Shown here: positions 55,495-64,000 of the stretch, piece by piece | Numbering within the stretch: position 1 is the first letter of the stretch | How the letters are laid out: every line of letters begins with the position of its first letter | From: Palaemon carinicauda | Lineage: Eukaryota; Arthropoda; Malacostraca; Decapoda; Palaemonidae | Assembly: GCF_036898095.1 (NCBI RefSeq) | Contig: NC_090746.1 | Location: forward strand, 58,651,922-58,715,921 | Length of the DNA: 64,000 nucleotides | Reading direction: 5' to 3' | Program-made: the position numbers and the translations under genes | Notes under the pieces: model-generated | What the model was told of the DNA's origin: nothing | Databases searched by the model: none | Seen by the model: the letters and a program-made list of their open reading frames with translations, nothing else

Positions 55495-56360
55495 CAGGGA
55501 GGAATGAACCTCGATGCATGGGTGTCCACCTTCGGTCTGCTGCCTGAAAACGACGAAGGCAGCACTTTGCGAGCCATTTTAGATACCAGGTCATGGGTGT
55601 CCTTCAAGGCTAGTGATGAAGCTATTTCCCTCACAAGCTCTTGGGGAAAAAGCGAACGAGAAAGCGGTGCAAACAGAAGCTCCGACTTCTGGCAAGGAGT
55701 AACTCCCGCAGCCAGGAAGGAGCACAACGTCTCTCTCTTCTTAAGGACACCCGCCGTAAAAAGAGCAGTGAGCTCATTAGATCCAACCCTTACAGCTTTG
55801 TCCATGCAGGACATAATCTGAACCACAGACTCATTATTACTAAAAACAGACACTTTCTTGCTCAAGGCTCCCAATGCCCAGTCTAGAAAGTTGAACACTT
55901 CAAAGGCACGGAAAACGCCCTTGAGCAGATGGTCGAGTTCCGAAGTGGTCCAAAAAATCTTTGCGCATCTCATGGCCAGACGATGAGGAGAGTCTACCAG
56001 GCTTGATAAGTCCCCCTGGGCAGAGGCAGGTACTCCCAAGCCGAGAACTTCTCCTGTCTCAAACCAGACGCTCGAACGAGAAGCAAGCTTAGCTGGGGGA
56101 AAGGCAAAGGCTGACTTGCCAAGACTCCTTTTGGACTGCAACCAGTCTCCCAGCAAACGCAAAGCTCTCTTAGACGACCGAAAGAGCACCAATATAGTAA
56201 ACAGGGGAGCTTGTGTAGACGTCCCCAAGGTGAACTCGGAAGGAGGAGAGCGTGGAGCAACAGGCACAAAATGTGAAGGAAAAACTTCCTTAAAAACAGT
56301 CATAATCTTTTTAAAATCTAAATATTGTTGCGAGGATCTAGGTTCCTCTTCCTCTGACAA
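55494..56360 (-). pseudogene. Element B gag core (288-codon frame)
   Basis: Matches the element C gag core motif by motif: SKRALRLLGDWLQSKRSLGK, WFETGEVLGLGVPASAQGD, TSELDHLLKGVFRAFEVFNF, IMSCMDKAVRVGSNELTALF, SELLFAPLSRSLFP. Offset by a frameshift from the upstream frame 56318-56998. Confidence 0.75.
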
Positions 56361-57774
56361 GTATCCAAAGGTACAGCTGTGGAGAGGGGATCATCCACTT
56401 CCTCCTCAGAAAAAACTTCATCCGGAAGTTCGACGTGCTTGCGAGGTGGAAAATCAACAGTGTCGGGAACTGTGTGGAACAGCTTGACAGCCTGCATCAG
56501 CCTGTCGATGGGTAGCAGGAAGAGAAGGAAGATGACGTCACGTCGGGGCTGCATCGACTGACGTTCAACATCACGTCGAACCCGACGCTCGGCGTCACGT
56601 TTGGCAGCATGCTGAATACTGGGGGTCACGTCAGCGTGACGTGAAACTTCACGCTTGGAAGCATGGTGAGAAGGGTCACGCATATTAGAACCGTGACGCT
56701 CCGCAAGCGAGGGTTCCTGCCTTTCATGGGCTGGACGGTAAAACTGCATGAATGAGGAAAGTCTCGTCTGCATGTCCTGCAGCATGCTAAAATTAGGGTC
56801 AGTCAGAAGATTGTCAGTGTGACTTCGGTCATGTCCGTTCCGCAACGTCATTGATGACAACGGGAGCAACAGCACTCCCGTCACGTCTGGAACGTTCAGA
56901 CGAAACCACAGAACCGTGACCTTGCAAAGGGGTCTCCGGAGCAACCATACCAGACGTTTTAAGGGGACATTTAAGGCAGACATTCTGGACTGCTCCAATG
57001 ACTGCAGCCAGGACGTTAACTTAGATCTGAAGAGATCAATTTCCTCTTGAGAGGTCTGGAATCCTGACGCCAGTTTTTTCTACCGACGTTAACGTCATCA
57101 GAGGATGAGGAAAACTTAGCCTCACCTCTCCCATGATAAGGGCGATCGTTACGTGCAACGTCAACCGCAACCCGTGAGGGGACGTCTGTTCGTTGGATAA
57201 AACCTATCGTTCCCTTTCGTCGTTTGACATTCCTTCTCCCAGGGGTTGGGGAGCTTGAAAGCGGTCTCGGACTGGGTGAACGACAAGTATGAACAGACGT
57301 ACCCTCCGCAACACTGAACACATTCTTCGCACTTTTATCACTAACACTGGCACTTAACAACAATTTAACGTCGGACATTAGCTGGTTCCTGTCCGTAGCA
57401 AGCGACTCGACCTTGGCACCAAGGGTATGAATCGCCTTCATCATGTCCATCAGTGAAGACTCGTTAGTGCTAGTAGGGGGTTCATGGACTTCCACTACAG
57501 GGGAAGGAATAGGTACAGGTGCATGGGGAGAGGAAAATTCTCTAGAGTGAGAAGAGCTTCTTCTAACCCTATCTCTCTCTAACTTACGAGTGTACTTCTC
57601 ATATTCAAGCCACTCGGTACCAGATAAAATAACACTCTCATCACATCGATCCCCTAACTGACATATTTTACCACTACATTTGTTACAAATGGAGTGGGGA
57701 TCAATCGAGGCCTTAGGAAGGCGGGTCTTACAGCCTTTTACACATTTCCTATACACAGGGGAAGGGTCGGCCAT
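56318..57774 (-). pseudogene. Element B gag N-terminal region with Cys/His cluster
   Basis: The 252-codon frame from 57774 begins MADPSPVYRKCVKGCKTRLP and has a full Cys/His series: C-x3-C, DPHSICNKCSG, CQLGDRCDES. Then come YEKYTRKLERDRVRR (compare YVRKLELDRVRR in C) and a Ser/Pro-rich basic region. It stops at 57016. The next frame (56998-56318) continues with His/Arg-rich sequence (RDPSHHASKREVSRH). The conserved N-terminal cluster suggests a nucleic-acid-binding zinc fold. Confidence 0.7.
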
Positions 57775-57929
57775 TTTGGAATATCCAGAGAGAGATCAAA
57801 CAAGCAAGGATAAAAAATAGTCAAATCAAGAAGAGTTTTAAGAAAAGTCGTAAGAAAATTCAACCAAGCAAATGCCATAAACCAAAAAACAAGTACTTCA
57901 CCAAAGCTGTAGAAAACAGGAGGTTATGC

Positions 57930-58132
57930 GCGAGCATGAAAGTTCCAATGTTGATGCCACAGCGGCAGAGAAGAACTGAGGACTTGTGGAACGGTTCCAG
58001 TATCCTGGCGAGTGGTGGCGCTAGTAGTACACCTAGCTCCCCAATCTACGATTGCCCGCGAGTTTTGAATTTTCTGCCGTACATCAGAGACGTTAGCTAT
58101 ATATATATCCACCGGCTAAGTCTAATGTTTAA
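57930..58132 (-). repeat. 5' inverted terminal repeat of element B
   Basis: Complement of 46798-47000: ACTTGTGGAACGGTTCCAGT, GCGAGTGGTGG, GTTTTGAATTTTCTGCCGTA, then the TA tract and CCACCGGCTAAGTC. A3 resumes at about 58132. Confidence 0.8.
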
Positions 58133-58136
58133 AACA

Positions 58137-58640
58137 TCAATGTTGTCTCACTGTTGTTAGGATGCATCTTGCCAGAGAGCCTTGGTGTCCGGGACTGGGG
58201 AGCAGTACAACAGGAACCTGAAATTCGGGGACTTTGCGAACAGATCCCCAGTCGGGGAACCCCACAAAGTCAGGACTTTGTTGGCTACTAGATGATGCAA
58301 AGGCCACTCTGAGCTCACTATCCGAGTTGCTCTGCTCAGGTTGTCCGCGAGCACATTCCTTTTGCCGGGAATAAAGCAAGCTGATAGGGTCATCGAGTTG
58401 TCTTCTGCCCATCTCAGTATCTCTACTGCTACATGGGATAGGGGCTGCAAAAAAGTAGTCACTACTGTGGTGTTGTCACTCATTACCACCACAGAGTGGC
58501 CTGCCTGAAACTGTTGAAGGGCCAGGAGGGCAGCTTCATCTCTAAGAGATTTATTTGCTGGTATTTTTTGAACTCTGACCATAGGCCAGAGGTTGTGTGG
58601 TGCAGCATGTGGGCCCCAACCTTTCTTTAGATGCATCTGA
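58137..58640 (-). pseudogene. DIRS A3 RNase H region
   Basis: Frame 58157-58636 reads VVVMSDNTTVVTTFLQPLSH, FIPGKRNVLADNLSRATRIV and NFRFLLYCSPVPDTKALWQD. Relative to A1 the segment AYINKQGGTF after SDNTT is missing (a short in-frame deletion), which should damage the fold. The N-terminal catalytic Asp segment is partly outside this frame. Confidence 0.75.
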
Positions 58641-59087
58641 GAAGAGCATCAAGTCTGGGGGGGAAGGGGAGAGAGAGAATGTCAACGCCCTTTAACAGAT
58701 TCTTGTCGCCACCTACCACTCGAGGTCCGTCTGTTGCTCTGGTCCCATGGGGATCAGAATGTCCGGGGAATAAAAGGCCTGATTCCAGGTGGACTTTAGC
58801 CGCCATTGGAGAGATCGTATCCTGAGGCAGCCGTTGGGAACTAGATGGGCCAGGGATGATAGGTGCCCAAGGAGAAATAGCCACCTCTGGGCTGGGAGTT
58901 TTTCTCATCTGGGGAATGGTATTGCAGCATTCCTCAGCCTCACTACCTTGTCGTCTGATGGGAAGGCTTTGTGAAGATTGGTGTCTATTATCATACCTAG
59001 GTGTACCAGTCGTTGAGAGGGAAGCAGTGATGACTTCTTGAGGTTTACCATGACCCCAAGATCTTAGTAAAGCTCCAGAAGTTTGTC

Positions 59088-59460
59088 TCAATGCTGAAGA
59101 AGGGTTGCCACCAAGTCTGCTAGAATTAGCCAGTTGTGCAGATAACATAGGAGATGGATGCCATTCTGTGAGCCCAAGATGACACTAGGGTGAACCCTTG
59201 TGATGACCTGAGGTGCAGTTGAAAGACCGAAGTACAGTACCTTGAACTGGTATTTCTTGTTGTCTAGAATGACACTTGGATACTTCCATGAAGATGGATG
59301 AAATGGGATCTGGAAGTATGCATCCTTTAGATCCAGTGTGGACATGAAGACCTGTGGTCTTTCCGCTTATTTGACAATGTCTGCAGTTTTCATGCTGAAC
59401 GGAGTTTGCTTGACAAACTTTTTCAGAACCGAGAGGTCGATGACTGGTCTCCAGTCTCTA
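59088..59460 (-). pseudogene. DIRS A3 reverse transcriptase remnant
   Basis: Frame 59088-59345 reads MSTLDLKDAYFQIPFHPSSW, FKVLYFGLSTAPQVITRV and LLCYLHNWLILADLVATLLQ. The catalytic YLDDWL is YLHNWL, so both Asp are gone (GAC-GAC to CAT/CAC-AAC type changes). Polymerase activity is not possible from this copy. Confidence 0.8.
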
Positions 59461-59499
59461 GATGCCTTTTCATAAGAAAGAGTCGACTGAAGTACCCTG

Positions 59500-60498
59500 G
59501 GGAGTCATCGAGGACCTCTTAGAGAGCACCCTTCTCCAACATAGTCTGGACTTCAGCCCGAAGGGCCAGTTCCTTCACGGATCCCTTTGCATAGGAGCTC
59601 AATGGAACTGGAGTCTTAGTCAGTGGAGGGAGAGATTGAATGAACGGGAAGTGATACCCTGAACGAATCATGGAGACAGTCCAGGGTTCCGCCCCAAGCA
59701 GCATCCACCTCTACCAGCAGCGATGCAGGCATCCCCCCACAGGTGGCCAAGTGAGGGGATCGCCCATCCTAGCGGTTGTGGACTTGCCCACCCCCTATAG
59801 GAGTTTTCCCTCCATGGGAGAACTTGGTGCTTTTCCTGTCCTTGGCAGGAAAGGGCTTTTTCGACACCTTTGTATCTGTTGCTGTTGCCCTGCTTGTCGT
59901 CGGCTTCTGCAGCTTGTTTTGCGGATGAGAAGTTGGTCTACTGGGCCAGGATGTTAAGGCCCTATAGAAAGAGTCCTGGTTGGGCTTCCTCCATTTCTCC
60001 ACAGCTCGCTCGACATCTCTAGGCTCAAACAGAGAGGAGCCCTTTAGAGAGGAGTTCTGGAGTCTTACAATCTCGGTTTGTGGGACTTGGCGATGAAACA
60101 TCTCAACTATTGAGTCGCTCCTTCTTAGGATGGTGTTTGCTCACAAGTTAACTACTTGGTAGGCAAGGAACTCGATGGTACGAGTGCCTGATAGAAGAAA
60201 GGTCTCGATCGCCTTCCTGGAGCTTTCCTTAGATAAATCCTTGATTTGCACCAGGTTTCCTATGGACCCCAACCAGAGATCTAGCCACGAAGTAGCCTGC
60301 ATGGAGTACTTCGCCGCCACCTCCTGATCGAGGATCTCAGAAGCAGAGAATGACACTTGCAGACCGGAAAGTCTCTCCAGAGAGTTCCCCTTCGTCAATT
60401 CCTCTAAGGAATGATGTAAAGGAAGGGCCGGAAGAGGCACATCAAGTACCTTGTAGAAATACTTCTGCTGGACACCAGGAGGTGGGAGGAGTCTAGAG
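59500..60498 (-). pseudogene. DIRS A3 gag core remnants
   Basis: 59519-59704 matches the gag/RT linker (LGAEPWTVSMIRSGYHFPFI, GSVKELALRAEVQTMLEKG), present once here but duplicated in A1. Frames 59769-60101 and 60141-60440 (HHSLEELTKGNSLERLSG, ATSWLDLWLGSIGNL, ETFLLSGTRTIEFLAYQ) match A1 and A2. The element ends abruptly at about 60498. Confidence 0.7.
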
Positions 60499-61500
60499 TC
60501 TTGAATTTGATTTACATTTTATTTTTCAAAGATAAGTTCATATCTATAGTTTGTTATACTTTTGTTATACTTTTGTAAAAATAAAAAATGTAAATGAATA
60601 AAATTTAATTGTATTTCTATAATAAAAGGAAAAAATTGCCAGTAACTATGATGGTATCTCTTGGCAATAATAAAAATGGGCTACAGTTAGGTTGGAAGTG
60701 CCTTGTTATTAAACAAGACATGTCCTGACTGGGCAATCTAAAGAAAATCAATGTGCAGCAATTCTAAGAAAAAAAAAAAGTCAATGGACATGGTTATTTA
60801 TTTTCTAGATAACTTGTGGATATATTTTGTGATTAATTCTCAGTAATTAAACAATTTGTCAAAAGGTTGCCAAAGGCATGGCAGCTTTTCTCATATCTAC
60901 TGATGAAAATCTCATACTCATGACAATGAAGATTCTTGTAAAATACTTTTGTATACAATACAATGTTCAACGTCCTTTTTGTATATTTTCTACACAGTTC
61001 CCTAGACTTACAGCCTGTAACAACAGTTGAAGTACACAATGAACGTTAAGGTATTGTATGAAAAAAAGCCAAGATACCATTAAAACAGTATATAAATCTT
61101 AAAAAGTAGCATACTTTAGTCCTCGAGAATAATTTAACTACATTTCGAATTACAGGAACGTAGCAGACAAAGTGTATAATTTTTTTGCAGCACACAAAAG
61201 TACCCATTATCATTAGCTCATGTCCCTTTCCTCTAGTACGGTATTCAAGTGTGGTCTACTTCCCTTGATATTGTAGACAAGGTGGGGCTAGCCAGACCTT
61301 ACATGAACGTAGGAAAAGGATTACATTGCATTTTGGAACCCAACAAGGAGCCAACAAATTCTCTCAAAGAAGCTGGTGTTTTGTGGAAGCAAATGAGATC
61401 CTTTCATACGCCACGCCACTAACACTATTACCCACAATTTAATCACACAATTATCTAATACCTTTGAAACTTCCTTACTTTAATATTAAAACAACCGATC
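60499..61500. other. AT-rich sequence right of the DIRS block, no gene seen
   Basis: Starts where family-A homology stops. Short frames only, with no splice-supported exon and no recognised repeat. Confidence 0.4.
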
Positions 61501-61504
61501 TCCC

Positions 61505-62340
61505 TGCAGCGTCCGACGCCGGACGCCATACGGCTACCAGTACGCCAAGGACCTGCTTACTTTACTTTTACTTTGATGGCTGCGTTTCCGGTCCCATACA
61601 GCAGGGGAACCCCACTCTCTAAAGGACCTCCACTGTCGTTTTACATTGTTCGTTCAGAGTATCTAACGTTTCATATCGCGTATTGTTCATTTACTGTTAA
61701 ATCGTCACTGTCAAAGGACTCATGAAATAAGAAGTCTTCAGTTTCCTCTTGAAAGCCTTAATGTCTTCAATCATTCGAATGTTTCGTGGGAGTTTATTAT
61801 ATAGTCTCGGGGCCGCATATTTAAAGGCTCTAGAGCTTAAATTAGACATACATCTACAGTAGGTTCCAACAGTTTGAAGCCATCTGTAACGATTCTCGTG
61901 TCGACACGATTTGTCAGCTGCGCATTATGTAGCAGTTCTCTTAAGTATTTTGGACGCCCGGTTCTGATAACTTGGTTGGTTTTTGTACATATTTTAAATT
62001 CAATTCTCGCTTTAATCGGCAGCCAGTGTAAATCAATTAGTATAGGGGTGATCCTTTTTCTAGGTGGGACACCTTTTATCAGTCTTGCTCCTCTGTTCAT
62101 TGTGTTTTGTAATTTCTTGAGTTGGACTTATGGTAAATTGTAATAGAGTTACAGTAGCCAATCCTGGTAATACAGCTTATCAGAAGTTTCTTTACAGAAT
62201 TTTCGTCCAGGTACTTTTTTATAAACGCAATATTTCTTAGATGATAACCTGTTAATCCAGTATCGGGAGTTGAAAAAAGAAAATTAAGACCACCCATAAG
62301 TACTTCTAAATGGGGAGGTAACCGAGACATTCAATGAATT
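61505..62340 (-). mobile_element. LINE 3' fragment: end of ORF2 and 3' UTR
   Basis: On the minus strand the pieces YHLRNIAFIKKYLDENSVKK, TRIGYCNSITIY, then MNRGARLIKGVPPRKRITPI and DLHWLPIKARIEFKICT form the conserved tail after the RT domain of non-LTR elements (CR1/Jockey-like). Further down come LSSRAFKYAAPRLYNKLPRN and IEDIKAFKRKLKTS, then a one-base shift before the stop near 61671. At least two frame changes are needed, so it is dead. The GC-richer stretch 61505-61670 is likely its 3' UTR. The RT catalytic part is missing. Confidence 0.75.
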
Positions 62341-63180
62341 TCAACTATGTATTGTGATAAGAGATTTTTTATTTTTATAAAATTTGGATTTTTTATTTCC
62401 TCAATAATCCTTGTCTGGAATTCATTGTGGTAACTACCACATAAACCTTGATGGAAGGATATTGGAAAATCCAACTAAATCTAAACTCCTAAAACTAAAG
62501 GAAAGAATATAAGGCTACTCACAGTATCTTTCCTTTACAATCTTGGCCACCTTTAGGTCACAGAGCGAGAGCGTATGCGGGAGTGACAAACCAGAACTTT
62601 AAGTATGATTTGGATAGATAAATCTATAGGCCTACAATAACCAGTTCTGTACACTTCTATCCGAGTGCATACATTACCAATAAGAGCGCAGAAATCAAGA
62701 ATTACAGTGAATAAAACTTATCACACACATGGCGTAAACTGTAGATACATAACCAAGCGAGTAAAGCCAGGGATGAATAGAATAAATATTAAACTTCTTA
62801 AGTATAAGATTTAAAAGATTAGGGAACACTGCCTTAAAGTATAAAGAAAGAAATAGTACAAGTGTGCAAATGGCAATCCTAGACAAAGTAAATCATGTTA
62901 TCAGTAAATAAAAGAAGGACAAGTAAATAGAATTTAAATAAGATATTGTAAAAACTGAAAAATCTAAACTGAAAAATCATGGCTGGAAACCATATATACT
63001 GTATGCGAGTAGTCGTGCAGATATCAGTGTTGAGGTATGAAAGAAATACAAAGTAGGCCTACCACTATATTACATTACTACAGATACTCTGAGGCACTGA
63101 AAGATATTATGTATGATATGGAGGTGCCTTAGAATTTGTTTGAAAAATTTAGCCATGTAAAATACACTACAAACCATATT
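62341..63180. other. AT-rich sequence, no feature seen
   Basis: No open frame with recognisable protein, no inverted ends. The minus-strand frame at 62695-62886 is short and hydrophobic without support. Confidence 0.4.
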
Positions 63181-63187
63181 ATGAAAT

Positions 63188-63255
63188 AAGCCCTTGGGTT
63201 ATAATTATAGCTCTTCCAACTAGGGATGTAGCTTACCTAGTAATAATAATGGTAG
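63188..63255 (+). repeat. Scrap of the interspersed decapod-type repeat
   Basis: AAGCCCTTGGGTTATAATTA, CTCTTCCAACTAGGGATGT and the TAATAATAAT tail match the 3' end of the family at 3695-3930 and 19320-19550. Confidence 0.65.
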
Positions 63256-63940
63256 GTACTCTCGCGGGGAAAACAGAAATGGAGGTAGAAGGCCGTCAAG
63301 CAAGGCACGAAAACTATGTTCACGTTTCCTCTAGGCTCACTGATTAAAAAGGAAATTCCAAAGACTATAAGAAATGTAAATACAAAATTACTTTCGCCTC
63401 CTCTAAAGTGGTAAATTAAAAGGAAGCCCCTGGGTGGAAGGGAAGGAGTTGGGCCAGAAATTGTTAACGGTCATGGCAATTATATTCGAAACGGAACCCT
63501 TTACAAATACAAAGCCAGAGAAGTCGGACAATTACTAATCCAAAATAAGGTGTGAAAATCCCTGGGCCGGGGGTCATTAAACCCTTGTCAGATTAGTGTC
63601 TGTCAGGGTTTATCCACAGTCAAGAACACTCGGCCATTCGGCCGTTAATTAACTCAGGGTATTAGTAATTATCTCTGTAGCAGATCTAATGAAAAACTAA
63701 TTTCCTCGCTGCTTGAGATTCGTGGGCCCAGGAACAAACATTCCATGCTTAATTTAAAAGAAAGACAGCTACAAATTTTCACCAGCTTTGGAGGATGAAT
63801 TTTAATTCTTCATAGACAACATAGTCAACGTTGATGTCTTAATAATGAGAGAAAGCAGGCTTCCCATAGGCTTTTGGATTACAAAAACCGCAAGCACAGT
63901 GAAAGGAGGTGGATAAAATCATGCATATCATGTATACACA
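63256..63940. other. Right-edge sequence, no gene seen
   Basis: Mixed-composition sequence without supported exons or repeats, followed by a simple repeat at the window edge. Confidence 0.4.
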
Positions 63941-63944
63941 TGTG

Positions 63945-64000
63945 TATAGGCCTACATACATATATACATACACACACACATACATCACATATACATATAC
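63945..64000. repeat. (CA/TA)n microsatellite at the window edge
   Basis: ACATATATACATACACACAC-type alternating purine-pyrimidine tract running off the window. Confidence 0.85.

Larger units (their letters stand above)
46798..58132 (-). mobile_element. DIRS-type retrotransposon B (6.3 kb), inserted in A3 and split by a Ty3 element
   Basis: Inverted ends: left TTATATTTTCATTATAAAAT...GGTGGATATATATATAGCTA, right TAGCTATATATATATCCACC...AGTCTAATGTTT, extending inward through ACTCGCGGGCAATCGTAGAT and GTACTACTAGC and their complements (46880-46960 and 57990-58060). Genes right to left: gag (57774), RT (55494), RNase H (about 54.4 kb), recombinase (53344-52857, then 47820-47493). Removing the 5.0-kb Ty3 insert leaves about 6.3 kb, close to element C (6.55 kb). 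Confidence 0.87.
44786..60498 (-). mobile_element. DIRS-type retrotransposon A3, 5' truncated and split by element B
   Basis: Third family-A copy, minus strand. Its 3' palindromic end begins GACAAATTTGGAAGTAATTT at 44786. The body is 44786-46798 and 58132-60498. The two parts join in the middle of the RNase H / recombinase linker: the sequence ends GGCATAAA and resumes AAACATCAATGTTGTCTCAC, matching A2 at 39609-39640 (GTAGACATTGATGTTGCTCC). At the right end homology to A2 stops after GGTGGGAGGAG (compare 42342), so the 5' gag repeats and inverted repeat are missing. Confidence 0.85.

Overview
This is a eukaryotic, AT-rich, repeat-dense window. Introns are long, microsatellites are common and several transposon classes are present. 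The abundance of DIRS-type tyrosine-recombinase retrotransposons, together with interspersed repeats that look like ones I associate with shrimp and crab sequence, suggests a decapod crustacean. That assignment is inference, not proof.

There are two host genes. At the left edge (476-668) is the last coding exon of an unidentified gene. From 6853 to about 28.3 kb is an apparently complete seven-coding-exon gene for a TXNDC15-like protein on the + strand: signal peptide, acidic region, thioredoxin fold with a CxxS site, C-terminal membrane helix. I assembled it from splice sites. All phases close, giving 452 codons plus a stop. The first coding exon is only 31 nt (6853-6883) and completes the signal peptide.

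The rest is mobile DNA. Region 1.1-5.9 kb holds two TA-flanked inverted-repeat elements, an interspersed repeat, a TA microsatellite and a 110-bp minisatellite. Intron 1 of TXNDC15 is filled by a 7-kb DIRS element (A1, + strand, 7222-14230) whose end lies 62 bp before the exon 2 acceptor. Other introns hold inverted copies of a decapod-type repeat, a MITE, a tRNA-derived SINE and an old decayed DIRS-like tract.

From 31101 to 60498 lies a continuous 29-kb block of nested retrotransposons. Two A-family DIRS elements (A2, 31101-44785; A3, 44786-60498, 5' truncated) lie head to tail on the minus strand. A different DIRS element (C, 31531-38084) is inserted in A2. Another (B, 46798-58132) is inserted in A3. 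Element B is itself split by a young Ty3/Gypsy element (47826-52851, + strand) with 135-bp LTRs that read as identical and a TTGAC target duplication. The order of insertion is therefore A3, then B, then Ty3.

The DIRS elements keep the gag / RT-RNase H / tyrosine-recombinase order and the inverted ends with an internal circle-junction copy, but all are broken by stops, frameshifts or catalytic changes. The right end carries a LINE 3' fragment and short repeats; I see no further host gene there. I found no bacterial-type system, CRISPR array or tRNA/rRNA gene.
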